This document shows positions 26,234-34,371 of a stretch of 64,000 nt of DNA, one piece after another. The translations under genes were made by a program, and so were the position numbers. Each line of letters opens with the position of its first letter. The stretch's first letter is position 1. This DNA comes from Dyadobacter sp. CECT 9275 (GTDB taxonomy: Bacteria > Bacteroidota > Bacteroidia > Cytophagales > Spirosomataceae), in the NCBI RefSeq assembly GCF_907164905.1, contig NZ_CAJRAF010000002.1, positions 682,001-746,000 of the forward strand, given 5' to 3'. The notes beneath the pieces were generated by a model. It did no database searches, was not told the origin of the DNA, and was given only the letters and a program-made list of their open reading frames with translations.

Positions 26234-29200
26234 TTATTCTCTGATAAAGTTCATGGTCTGCCGTCTGCCGGTTTCCAATTCGGTTACCTGCAGCAGGTAG
26301 TTGGTTCCCTTGACAAGATTCTTAACAGGTATTGAAAAATATCCATCTGGCAGGCTGTTATTAACCGTAGACTGATGAAGTTGTCTTCCTGTTATGTCCA
26401 CAATTTTAATCTGAACAGTACCTGTTTTTTTCTGTGCGGATCTGAGCGATAACTGATCTCCGGTCACGGGATTAGGAAATAACTGGTAGTCCGTTACTTT
26501 AGTGTTATAACGAACGCTTTGCATTTTGGAATAAGCGAACTTACCGTCAGTATCAATCATTTTCAGGCGGTAATAATAGATTCCGCTTGAGGTTAAATGA
26601 TCAGTGCTAAACTGGTAAGTAGCTCTTGTGACTAAATTATTCTTTTGTGCTTCCTTATACCCGATCTTTTTAAAATTAACTGCATTGGAAGCAGCTTCAA
26701 TATCAAAACCAGCAAAATTCACCTCGTTTACCGTTTCCCATGTCAATGAAACCTGTTCTTCACTGGCACTTGCATTAAACGAAAGTAAGGTCAGAGGTAA
26801 AACACTTCCCTCACTCCCTACGCCAAAGGGAGAAAATTGGGTAATTCCGGTCAATGAAATGTAGTATGGATTACTACCCTGGGCACTTGCTGTAGCACCA
26901 GCAGTCCATTTATTATCCAGGTAATGAGACGCAAAACAGGCAGTGCGCACAAATCCGCTTTGCTCATCACTGCTGTTCCAATGGAAATCAAGTGTAACCT
27001 GCGACCCGCCCTCAGTACCCTCAGAAAGAAACCATGTTTTGTTGACATTATTAGTTGTTTGAGCAGCTCCAGAAGGGATTTCGCTATCATCATATTCACT
27101 GTTTACACCGGTTATTACTCTTACTCCGTAAACATCCTGAGTACCTGTATTTGTAATAGTCACGGGGGTGTAAGATAAAGCGGTTGTGCCTATTGGGAAG
27201 ACAATCGGTCCGGTAATACCACCGGTTCCCAGCCCGCCCTGTTTTAATTTTCCGGTACTGTTGGTAACGATGAATGAAGAAGAACTACCTCCGGTAATGC
27301 TGCCACCGTCTTCAATCAAAATGTCATTCTCGTCCAACTCAACATATCCTGTAGTAAGGGTCAGCTCACCTGATACGCTCACTTCGCCGTCAAGTGTCAT
27401 GGTACCGGTACCTGCTATTTGCAAATTTTCATATATACCAGATGGAATTTTCTGTGACTCACCTGAGAACACTGTTTTTCCACTGGCTGTGAAGGTACCC
27501 TCATTTTCAGCATCCCCATTAATATCCAGTGTTTTACCAGCAGATATTGTGAGGGAAGCGCCGGAGTATATGGCCAGGTTATTGCAGGTGGCATCAGTAA
27601 TGTTGACAACAGGCATACGAACAGCGAAGCTGCCAACAAAGACATTTGTGGTACTGATGGGTACAGTGCCACATCCCCAGTTAGTGGCTACGTCCCAGTC
27701 TGTACTCGTCGCTCCCAGCCATTCTCCAAGGCAATTATATTTTATATATCCTTTATCCAGTATGAAGTTGCCCGGATAATAAACCCCGTCCAGTTTCACA
27801 ACCAGATCAGCAGGCCCTGCTGTTGTGCCTGTATTGACGTGAAGCGTAGAAAGGGTACTCGTAGTCGCGACTTGCATAGAGCCGGCTGCAACATTGGTGC
27901 CATCACCGGCTGTAACTGTTCCGTCAGAAAAGTCGATAACCGGATCTCCGTTCTCGAGAAGGCCATTTTTAACGATGACACCCGATGGAAGATCAATTAC
28001 AAACAGACGATCATCCGCGCCAAATCCTTTGATTTGATCGGTACCGTGTAAGCCTTTTTTTAAAGTGATGATCTCTGGCCTGGCATTCGCATCTTCTTGT
28101 AATTCTATTACATCATTTCCTGTATTCAATAGAATATCCATGCCATTATTACTAAAAATATTATCACTTACGGTGCTCTTGGAATCAGCCACAGCAGCTT
28201 CCTCAAGTATCCCGGCATCAAAACCACTGATTGTATTGCTTAGTATTTTAATATTCGGACAATTATAAATATCAATACCCTGGTTGGCGTAATTGCCCGG
28301 ACTGCTGGTAATGTCGATAAGCCAGGACGGAGAGAACGTGCGGGTAATGGAGTTTCCCGAAACTGTAAAACCATCACCCGTCGACGATAACAGTATCCCG
28401 GAAGAGCCTCCAAGTCCGGGATTGAGATAATAGCCGGGATTACCCTCTGACGGAACGACAATACCGATATCCAGAATATCATTATCAGTGACTGAGCCCG
28501 TGGTTCCGCCGCGCTCGTTATCTCCGAATTTCGAAGAGCCGATTTGAATACCGTTACCGGTGCTCCACAGGGTTTGGCCATAACCCTGGATCGTGTTGTT
28601 ATTGATGTCAACGATCTGTGTAGGCCCCCAGGCCAGAATACCGGTTTTATGGAATTTACTAATGTGGCAATTTTTAACTACCAGTGTATAGGAGTCTGCA
28701 CCCGCTACTCCTTCGGAACCGATTGACTCATTGTGGTTGGACCCCGATGGCTGGTCGGTCGGATATCCCGCAGGAAGGGTTGCCACATCAGGAATTTGAG
28801 TGAAATCTGTTGCCAGTTCACGCACCTTCGTAATGCTTACGTCATCAATAATTACATTACTATTCTGTATTCCGATTCCCTGAAAAGTGTATGTAGTTTG
28901 GTCAGCGGCAATATATCCCTGGTCGTCACCGTCCACGGTAAGATTTTTGATCGTTACTTGTGCAACGCTTCCGGTTTTAATGCCTATTACTGCATACAAT
29001 TTCTGATTTTTCAGCGTCGTCCAGTCGCCCCCGCTTTGAACAAGAGCTGTTCTGGCAGGAGATTTAATAATGGTTTTTCCAGTACCGGCTCCGCTTAGCG
29101 TAATTCCTTTTGTGATCGTAAGCTGCTCGACAAAAGTTTCTTCGTCCAGGTTTATTTCGTCTCCATCCACTGCCGCATTAATAGCTTCCTGAATTGTCTC

Positions 29201-29437
29201 ATAATCCGTCGTGGTTGTCAAATGTTTCAGATGAACTCGATAACTGGGCGGAGCATCCCTTTTGGAATCAGCAGAAGCTGCGCCTAAAGTGTAAAAAGCC
29301 AATAGGAATAACAGAATTATGGCTTTTGTTTGCGGTAAATAGTTGTGCTTAATTTTAATGGTAGTTAGCCGCAGGGATATTAAGAATCCTGCACTGTTTC
29401 TCCTATGGAAAACAGTGGACTGTAAAAATGTTGTCAT
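26234..29437 (-). CDS. Secreted right-handed beta-helix protein with type IX sorting domain
   Basis: A 1067-residue protein. A long N-terminal extension precedes the hydrophobic signal AIILLFLLAFYTLGAASA (about 39-56), so the true start may lie downstream of the ATG used. Residues about 70-480 form a parallel beta-helix: YETIQEAINAAVDGDEINLDE is the usual entry cap, followed by SGNSITRTF-type and NTISGFDAG-type turns. The middle holds LTLTTGYVELDENDILIEDG-type repeats. The end is a type IX secretion sorting domain (YQLFPNPVTGDQLSLRS through LLQVTELETGRRQTMNFIRE). It is probably exported to the surface or medium. Carbohydrate binding or lyase activity is possible but no catalytic set is recognised. 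Confidence 0.85.
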   Translation of the reverse strand: MTTFLQSTVFHRRNSAGFLISLRLTTIKIKHNYLPQTKAIILLFLLAFYTLGAASADSKRDAPPSYRVHLKHLTTTTDYETIQEAINAAVDGDEINLDEETFVEQLTITKGITLSGAGTGKTIIKSPARTALVQSGGDWTTLKNQKLYAVIGIKTGSVAQVTIKNLTVDGDDQGYIAADQTTYTFQGIGIQNSNVIIDDVSITKVRELATDFTQIPDVATLPAGYPTDQPSGSNHNESIGSEGVAGADSYTLVVKNCHISKFHKTGILAWGPTQIVDINNNTIQGYGQTLWSTGNGIQIGSSKFGDNERGGTTGSVTDNDILDIGIVVPSEGNPGYYLNPGLGGSSGILLSSTGDGFTVSGNSITRTFSPSWLIDITSSPGNYANQGIDIYNCPNIKILSNTISGFDAGILEEAAVADSKSTVSDNIFSNNGMDILLNTGNDVIELQEDANARPEIITLKKGLHGTDQIKGFGADDRLFVIDLPSGVIVKNGLLENGDPVIDFSDGTVTAGDGTNVAAGSMQVATTSTLSTLHVNTGTTAGPADLVVKLDGVYYPGNFILDKGYIKYNCLGEWLGATSTDWDVATNWGCGTVPISTTNVFVGSFAVRMPVVNITDATCNNLAIYSGASLTISAGKTLDINGDAENEGTFTASGKTVFSGESQKIPSGIYENLQIAGTGTMTLDGEVSVSGELTLTTGYVELDENDILIEDGGSITGGSSSSFIVTNSTGKLKQGGLGTGGITGPIVFPIGTTALSYTPVTITNTGTQDVYGVRVITGVNSEYDDSEIPSGAAQTTNNVNKTWFLSEGTEGGSQVTLDFHWNSSDEQSGFVRTACFASHYLDNKWTAGATASAQGSNPYYISLTGITQFSPFGVGSEGSVLPLTLLSFNASASEEQVSLTWETVNEVNFAGFDIEAASNAVNFKKIGYKEAQKNNLVTRATYQFSTDHLTSSGIYYYRLKMIDTDGKFAYSKMQSVRYNTKVTDYQLFPNPVTGDQLSLRSAQKKTGTVQIKIVDITGRQLHQSTVNNSLPDGYFSIPVKNLVKGTNYLLQVTELETGRRQTMNFIRE

Positions 29438-29818
29438 AAAAGTACTGCTAGGTGGGGGTAATTTGAGTTAATAACTTTGTGTCAGTTAGTTACTTAACTG
29501 ACTCGGTGCAATTTGTTGTTTTTCTATTTTATAAAAAAAATTTGTAGAATTCTTTTTATAACCTTCCAATTTTTTTGTAAAAATAGATAGTAATTTCTGA
29601 CATATTCTTGCACTATTATGTTTTATTTTATTCAATGTCGTTAAGTTAAGGCATAATATCTTGTATTAAAGCCTCTTATAATTCATATAATGCCTCTTGG
29701 GAGGCTTGTAGTTACGTGTATTTGATCGGTTGGGTCTTACGATTTCTCATGTTTTAGCCACTAATTCGTCAAATGCGTGAAGGGCTTGCTCGAATTTTCT
29801 TCGAATAAAAAAACTTTA
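29438..29818. other. Gene-free stretch with an 8-bp inverted repeat
   Basis: No credible gene. At 29481-29502 the sequence GTCAGTTA-gttact-TAACTGAC is a perfect inverted repeat about 45 bp upstream of the beta-helix gene start; it could be an operator or an mRNA hairpin. At 29691-29704 a second small hairpin GCCTC-ttgg-GAGGC occurs, near where the end of the transposase remnant would be expected. No terminal inverted repeat could be matched. Confidence 0.4.
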
Positions 29819-30238
29819 TCACGAATGATTTAATAATGGATTTCTAAAGGAGTTTCTGAGATTGTGAATTCCAGCAGCCAGCATCATGACCAGATGACGT
29901 GCATGATCACTTCTGAGTCGTATTTTATTTCTGATGATTGAGAATCTTTTCATCCTGTTAAAAACATTCTCAATCAACACACGTTCTTTGCTAATTTCTT
30001 TATTAATAGACTTTTGCAACTTGGAAAGTTCTTTCTTTGCTGTTTTTTTGTATGGAAGTATCGCTGATGGACAAGTCTTTTCAGCTCCTTGAAAACCTAA
30101 GTCAAGCAACAGATTAAGACCTTGTGTTTCAACGGTAAGCTCATCAAAAATAGATTTGTCATGCATTGAACCTTCACAGGTTTCACCCAGGTAAACTACC
30201 GTGCCGTTTGAATCACAGATAATTCGGAATACTTTCAT
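29819..30238 (-). pseudogene. Truncated IS5-type transposase (C-terminal part)
   Basis: A 139-codon frame that matches the C-terminal half of IS5-group DDE transposases: KVFRIICDSNGTVVYLGE, LLLDLGFQGAEK (second aspartate), KKELSKLQKSINKEISKERV and IENVFNRMKRFSIIRNKIR (catalytic glutamate), then the RHLVMMLAAGIHNLRN tail. The N-terminal DNA-binding part and first aspartate are missing. The break lies at about 30236, the point where the 925-bp duplication begins, so the element was probably cut by that rearrangement. Confidence 0.82.
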
Positions 30239-30412
30239 ACATTCAACCTATAACATCGGAATCGGGCTTTCTTGGAAAGAAGATTATGTTTTCCAAATAC
30301 CGATAACCATTAAATGAACGTGTAATCGATAATACAAAAACCTTTCCTACTTCTAATTTTAGTACAGAGCGGATTAAATTTTAATACCTCTAACGATTTA
30401 AACATAGGAACA

Positions 30413-30856
30413 ATGATACGACGACAAATGCTCCGCCTCTTAGGCCTCGTTCCACCTGCACTGCTGGGCATATCCTGCAAGGATAAGTTACCAACAACAC
30501 CCACCATTGTCAGGGGGAAAATCATCGATGAAAATGGGGATCCGTTGGAAGGAGCCGGGTTGAGATTATCAGGTGTAAATCTTAAGGGCTTTTCAGGTTA
30601 TGATACCTTTAGCATAACGACTGAAAGTGACAAAAACGGCATGTACGAACTTTCCCAGGTTGCGCCGCAGGACACCGAGCAGATTGATATACTGCCACGA
30701 ACTACTGATAAAGTCCCCTTGAATATTGGGATTGGAGATTATGTGTCTTATTTTTTGGTTGAAGGCAATTATGAAAAAATCACCTCCCCTCATTTCATCC
30801 CCCGCTCCGACTGGGGCAAAACCATCACCCTAAACTATCAATTCCGAAAAAGATGA
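30413..30856 (+). CDS. Tat-type lipoprotein with carboxypeptidase-regulatory-like domain (copy 1)
   Basis: A 147-residue protein. The N-terminus has twin arginines RRQMLRLLG followed by a lipobox LLGISC (Cys22), so it is probably a twin-arginine-exported lipoprotein. A beta-sandwich follows: TIVRGKIIDENGDPLEGAG is the classic opening of CarboxypepD_reg-like/transthyretin-like domains. It ends WGKTITLNYQFRKR. The stop overlaps the next start as ATGA. Three paralogues lie within 3 kb. Function is unknown; adhesion or envelope binding is possible. The start ATG ATA replaces the ATG AAA of its near twin at 33338. Confidence 0.78.
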   Translation: MIRRQMLRLLGLVPPALLGISCKDKLPTTPTIVRGKIIDENGDPLEGAGLRLSGVNLKGFSGYDTFSITTESDKNGMYELSQVAPQDTEQIDILPRTTDKVPLNIGIGDYVSYFLVEGNYEKITSPHFIPRSDWGKTITLNYQFRKR

Positions 30857-31110
30857 AAACAAAAAAGTATACCCTCTTCTGTTTAAATTTAATCGTTCTC
30901 TTCTGCAGTGTTTTCTTTATTAATGTAAAGGGCCAGACCCTCGAAGAAGAAAACAACAAAGTGCTGGAACGTATGGACAAGGAATCCTTTGTAGGGAAAA
31001 TTGTCCTGAACAAAGCCATTGCGCTTGATGAACAAGATATTCCAGGCTCTATTGAATTGACATCCCCCAAGATGGGGAGCTCATTCCATCCCAATGATAC
31101 CTGTCAATAA
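30853..31110 (+). CDS. Small secreted protein coupled to the Tat lipoprotein (copy 1)
   Basis: An 85-residue protein with a signal peptide (YTLFCLNLIVLFCSVFFINV, cleavage likely after VKG) and a short polar mature part of about 55 residues: EEENNKVLERMDKESFVGKI, then PGSIELTSPKMGSSFHPNDTCQ-type ending. Its ATG overlaps the lipoprotein stop, pointing to translational coupling and co-function. The 3' end overlaps the convergent DUF6252-like gene by 7 bp. It could be a truncated remnant of a longer protein, but both copies end identically and remain open. No known family is recognised. Confidence 0.6.
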   Translation: MKTKKYTLFCLNLIVLFCSVFFINVKGQTLEEENNKVLERMDKESFVGKIVLNKAIALDEQDIPGSIELTSPKMGSSFHPNDTCQ

Positions 31111-31643
31111 TCCTGATAAATAGCATCGAACGTCCCATTTGTAAGGTTTATAATTTTTTGATTCTGTTTCCCTTTAAGCTGAACATTAAAAGTCCCCGAA
31201 ACAATTTTATTGGTCGTATCCAATTTTGTCACGATTATTTCATTTTTACCTCCTTGAAAGAGAAGATATTCGTCATCCACCTCCTTCCCATAGTACTTAG
31301 TTTCTAATATTCCATCAAAATTATCATCCAAAGTATAAGTTCCCGCAGATTTAACATCAGCTATTTTAAGTCTAATCATTTCATCCACAACACCTCTCTT
31401 TGCTTGAATACCGATGATTTTATGATTAGTATATCCAGCCGTTAAAGGCGGCCCTCCATCGCCTATCACGCCAAAGCCCTTTTTAGGTAGCCAGGTTTTC
31501 CCATCAATTATAACTCCAAAAGTATTCTTTCCACTTTGTGTACTATCCGGTAACACTTCCTTCTCCCGACAGCTATAGAGCAAAAGGAACGCCAAATAAA
31601 ACAACAACGAAAGAACCTTTCTTTTACTCTTCTTCATAACCAT
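31104..31643 (-). CDS. DUF6252-like lipoprotein
   Basis: A 179-residue protein with a signal and lipobox (LSLLFYLAFLLLYSC), then NTFGVIIDGKTWLPKKG, the hallmark opening of the Bacteroidota lipoprotein family labelled DUF6252. A beta-rich body and the ending IINLTNGTFDAIYQDY follow. Function is unknown. It is convergent with the small secreted-protein gene and overlaps it by 7 bp. Its last 15 codons also occur as a scar behind the second duplication copy (34029-34075). Confidence 0.72.
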   Translation of the reverse strand: MVMKKSKRKVLSLLFYLAFLLLYSCREKEVLPDSTQSGKNTFGVIIDGKTWLPKKGFGVIGDGGPPLTAGYTNHKIIGIQAKRGVVDEMIRLKIADVKSAGTYTLDDNFDGILETKYYGKEVDDEYLLFQGGKNEIIVTKLDTTNKIVSGTFNVQLKGKQNQKIINLTNGTFDAIYQDY

Positions 31644-31767
31644 GTATATTTGAAATAATCAATGCAAATAACGTCAGATTTATCAGATCAATTTTAAATA
31701 TCAGTTAATCATTTCATTTATAACTGTGTAAGATTGCAAAGTAGTTAGACATTTTAAATATCAACCC

Positions 31768-32226
31768 ATGAAACGCAGACAAATACTTAAGCTTTTAGGG
31801 GCATCACCTCTAGCTACTTTATTACTGGCTTGCGAGTCTCCTGTTCCGCGTAAAGACACTATTGTGACAGGCACCGTAATTGACCAAGATGGAATGCCGT
31901 TGAAAGGGGTTCCTTTTAACTTCAATGGTGACAAAAAGACTGGTTCGAGTGGAGTTCCAACATTTTCAGTTGACGCAGTAACTGATTCATTGGGTCAATT
32001 TAAAATTTCTCAGCATGTTCCAAAAGGCACGGATTCCACTTGGTTCTTCTTGGAAAGAAATGAAGAAATAATACCCATATTTTCAGAGATTACAATCAAC
32101 GGAAATTATAAAGTTTCTATGGAGAAAGACGGAAAATACCAGGAATTGCATGGAGATTTTTTTGAAATTCCTCGCGACAAATGGGGAAAAACAATCACGT
32201 TCAATTTTAAATACAAAAAAATATGA
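31768..32226 (+). CDS. Tat-type lipoprotein with carboxypeptidase-regulatory-like domain (copy 2)
   Basis: A 152-residue paralogue of the protein at 30413: KRRQILKLLGASPLATLLLAC carries the twin arginines and lipobox (Cys22), then TIVTGTVIDQDGMPLKGVPF opens the same beta-sandwich and IPRDKWGKTITFNFKYKK closes it. It is clearly diverged from copies 1 and 4. Its leader contains gtaagattgcaaagtagtt (31726-31744), repeated before copy 3. The stop overlaps the start of a broken signal-peptide stub as ATGA. Confidence 0.78.
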   Translation: MKRRQILKLLGASPLATLLLACESPVPRKDTIVTGTVIDQDGMPLKGVPFNFNGDKKTGSSGVPTFSVDAVTDSLGQFKISQHVPKGTDSTWFFLERNEEIIPIFSEITINGNYKVSMEKDGKYQELHGDFFEIPRDKWGKTITFNFKYKKI

Positions 32227-32306
32227 AATACCCTTCTACTACCTCTATTTATGTTACTATTATACCACTTTTCATCTTATCAAATTTGTTAAACGCGAGA
32301 CTGTAA
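32223..32306 (+). pseudogene. Signal-peptide stub of a small secreted partner gene
   Basis: A 27-codon frame starting ATG AAA TAC CCT and ending at TAA: MKYPSTTSIYVTIIPLFILS then NLLNARL. It overlaps the lipoprotein stop as ATGA, the same layout as the 85-residue secreted-protein genes at 30853 and 33778. It is only a hydrophobic signal-like segment, so it is best seen as the surviving 5' end of a third partner gene. Confidence 0.5.
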
Positions 32307-32607
32307 ACTAAACTGTGTCAACTCCTAATTTGATTAAAGGGGGAAAATAAGTATGGGTACGGCTATTGACAGTATCAGGTTGTTTTTTCATTTACCTGCA
32401 TGCATATAATTATCATATATAGCCAGGAAAAACACGTATATAACCCACGGACAGGTTGTACTTTTTTAAAATTCCAGTCAAATCTACCTTCCAGTGGAAA
32501 TTTGAATTACGTAACAGATTATGAGATCAATCATAAAAATTCCTTAATCATTCCTTTTAAAATTATGTAAGATTGCAAAGTAGTTCGGCACTTTAAATAT
32601 GTAACTC
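32307..32607. other. Gene-free stretch with the repeated leader of copy 3
   Basis: No gene. The last 50 bp contain gtaagattgcaaagtagtt (32566-32584) and a ctttaaata step, corresponding to the sequence in front of copy 2. Within it TAAGATTG is one base from the -7 consensus TAnnTTTG, but no matching TTG upstream was found. Confidence 0.4.
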
Positions 32608-33039
32608 ATGAAACGCAGAAAAATGCTTAAAATATTGAGGCTAACTCCGGCATTTGTTGGTCTCTCCTGCGGCAAGGATTTTCCCGACGCTCCAACGATA
32701 GTCACCGGTGAAGTGATTGATGAAGCTGGGGCGCCTGTGTCTGGAGTTCTGTTTATACTTCTTGGAACAAAAAACTCAGGATTGGGAAGTGTCTCGATTT
32801 TTAAAGAAACGGACGAATCAGGTATAAACGGAAAATTTCATATTGAAAAGGTAATACCCAATGATTCCAAAACTACGGAGCTTCTACCTGCCGATAATGA
32901 GTTTTATACTTTTGGATTAACTCATAATATTTTTTTAAAAAAAGGTGATCAATATATCATTTTGGGAAACTCAATCCCAATAGTTCCCGACAAATATGGT
33001 ATGACTTTAATTTATCGGTTTAAGGTAGTCAAAAAATAA
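32608..33039 (+). CDS. Tat-type lipoprotein with carboxypeptidase-regulatory-like domain (copy 3)
   Basis: A 143-residue paralogue: KRRKMLKILRLTPAFVGLSC gives the twin arginines and lipobox, TIVTGEVIDEAGAPVSGVLF opens the beta-sandwich and VPDKYGMTLIYRFKVVKK closes it. Unlike the other three copies its stop is not followed by a coupled secreted-protein gene. Function unknown. Confidence 0.75.
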   Translation: MKRRKMLKILRLTPAFVGLSCGKDFPDAPTIVTGEVIDEAGAPVSGVLFILLGTKNSGLGSVSIFKETDESGINGKFHIEKVIPNDSKTTELLPADNEFYTFGLTHNIFLKKGDQYIILGNSIPIVPDKYGMTLIYRFKVVKK

Positions 33040-33337
33040 CCTTCCAATATATCTTTTGTAAAACCACGGACTCCCCATAAAAAAATCATGATGCACATCA
33101 TTGAAAACCATGATTCTTCAAAAATGTCACTCTTCGCTATAAATTAATAAGAAATACTTCCATACATTCAACCTGGAACATCGGAATAAAGGCTTTTTTG
33201 GAAGGAAGATTATGTTTTCAAAATACTGATAACCATTAAATGAACGTGTAATCGGTAATACAAAAACCTTTGCTAGTTTAAGTTTAGTACAGAGCAGATG
33301 AAATTTTAATTACTCTAACGATTTAAACATAAGAACA

Positions 33338-33781
33338 ATGAAACGACGACAAATGCTCCGCCTCTTAGGCCTCGTCCCACTGGCACTGCTGGGCATATCC
33401 TGCAAGGATAAGTTGCCAACAACACCGACCATTGTCAGGGGGAAAATCATTGATAAAAATGGGGATCCATTGGAAGGAGCCGGGTTGAGGTTATCAGGTG
33501 TGAATCTTAAGGGCTTTTCAGGTTATGATACCTTTAGCATAACGACTGAAAGTGACAAAAACGGCATGTACGAACTTTCCCAGGTTGCGCCGCAGGACAC
33601 CGAGCAGATTGATATACTGCCACGAACTACTGATAAAGTCCCCTTGAATATTGGGATTGGAGATTATGTGTCTTATTTTTTGGTTGAAGGCAATTATGAA
33701 AAAATCACCTCCCCTCATTTCATCCCCCGCTCCGACTGGGGCAAAACCATCACCCTAAACTATCAATTCCGAAAAAGATGA
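33338..33781 (+). CDS. Tat-type lipoprotein with carboxypeptidase-regulatory-like domain (copy 4)
   Basis: A 147-residue near twin of copy 1, differing at three residues by eye (2, 15 and 40). It has the twin arginines KRRQMLRLLG, lipobox LLGISC and the TIVRGKIIDKNGDPLEGAG domain opening. It lies in duplication copy B. Its stop overlaps the start of the next gene as ATGA. Confidence 0.78.
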   Translation: MKRRQMLRLLGLVPLALLGISCKDKLPTTPTIVRGKIIDKNGDPLEGAGLRLSGVNLKGFSGYDTFSITTESDKNGMYELSQVAPQDTEQIDILPRTTDKVPLNIGIGDYVSYFLVEGNYEKITSPHFIPRSDWGKTITLNYQFRKR

Positions 33782-34035
33782 AAACAAAAAAGTATACCCT
33801 CTTCTGTTTTAATTTAATCGCTCTATTCTTCAGTGTTTCCTTTATTAATGTCCAGGGCCAGACCCTGGAAGAAGAAAACAACAAGGTACTTGAACGTATG
33901 GACAAGGAATCCTTTGTAGGGAAAATTGTCCTGAACAAAGCCATTGTGCTTGATGAACAACATATTCCAGGCTCTATTGAATTGACATCCCCCAAGATGG
34001 GGAGCTCATTCCATCCCAGCGATACCTGTCAATAA
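33778..34035 (+). CDS. Small secreted protein coupled to the Tat lipoprotein (copy 2)
   Basis: An 85-residue near twin of the protein at 30853, with eight differences by eye, most of them in the signal peptide (YTLFCFNLIALFFSVSFINV). The mature part is nearly unchanged (EEENNKVLERMDKESFVGKI), which suggests selection on the short mature peptide rather than decay. ATGA-coupled to the lipoprotein gene. Confidence 0.6.
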   Translation: MKTKKYTLFCFNLIALFFSVSFINVQGQTLEEENNKVLERMDKESFVGKIVLNKAIVLDEQHIPGSIELTSPKMGSSFHPSDTCQ

Positions 34036-34120
34036 TCCTTATAAATAGCATCGAACGTCCCATTTGTAAGGTTTACGTAGATTCAAGTTTAAAGTTCACA
34101 GCGCTCCCCCTGGGCTCACC

Positions 34121-34290
34121 GCCTACTTTGAACTGCTTACTGAAAACTGCAAACCTGCAGGCAAGAGCCGTGGCACGGTTGATTCATCTGGCCCAAATGT
34201 GCCAACGATCGTAACCGTGCCACGGTGTCGCCCACTGAAAACTGCAAACTGCCTACTTTGAACTATATACTTGAAAAACTGCGAAACTGC
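34121..34290. repeat. Degenerate 7-bp periodic repeat around a palindromic element
   Basis: Reading from 34121 in steps of seven gives gcctact, ttgaact, gcttact, gaaaact, gcaaacc, so ACT recurs every 7 bp. From 34231 a second run gives act, gaaaact, gcaaact, gcctact, ttgaact, atatact. The words actgaaaactgcaaac (34139-34154, 34234-34249) and gcctactttgaact (34121-34134, 34251-34264) occur once in each run. Between the runs lies a perfect 13-bp inverted repeat ccgtggcacggtt (34168-34180) with aaccgtgccacgg (34213-34225), each arm itself palindromic. Confidence 0.65.
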
Positions 34291-34371
34291 ATACCACCCA
34301 CCCTGCAAATAGCCCACTCCTTGCCCTTTACCGTACTTAAAAGTATCTATACGTTACTTCACTTGATACCC

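Larger units (their letters stand above)
30226..31150. repeat. Direct duplication, copy A (925 bp)
   Basis: The segment corresponds base by base to 33151-34075 with a constant offset of 2925 and no net insertion or deletion. It carries a leader of about 180 bp, the Tat-lipoprotein gene, the 85-residue secreted-protein gene and the last 47 bp of the opposing DUF6252-like gene. Protein identity between the copies is 144 of 147 and 77 of 85 residues, counted by eye. Confidence 0.85.
33151..34075. repeat. Direct duplication, copy B (925 bp)
   Basis: Matches 30226-31150 at constant offset 2925. Its right edge ends inside a 47-bp copy of the 3' end of the DUF6252-like gene (34029-34075, minus-strand frame NLTNGTFDAIYKDY then TGA), with no gene upstream of it. 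The duplicated block was therefore taken from a locus arranged like copy A. The left edge falls beside a break in the transposase remnant in copy A. Confidence 0.85.

Noticed and set aside
27186..27779. 197-codon plus-strand ORF
   Set aside because: Antisense shadow of the beta-helix/T9SS gene, which has clear domain content.
34225..34371. 5' extension of the propeller-protein ORF
   Set aside because: The extension translates the 7-bp repeat and precedes a proper signal peptide starting at 34372.
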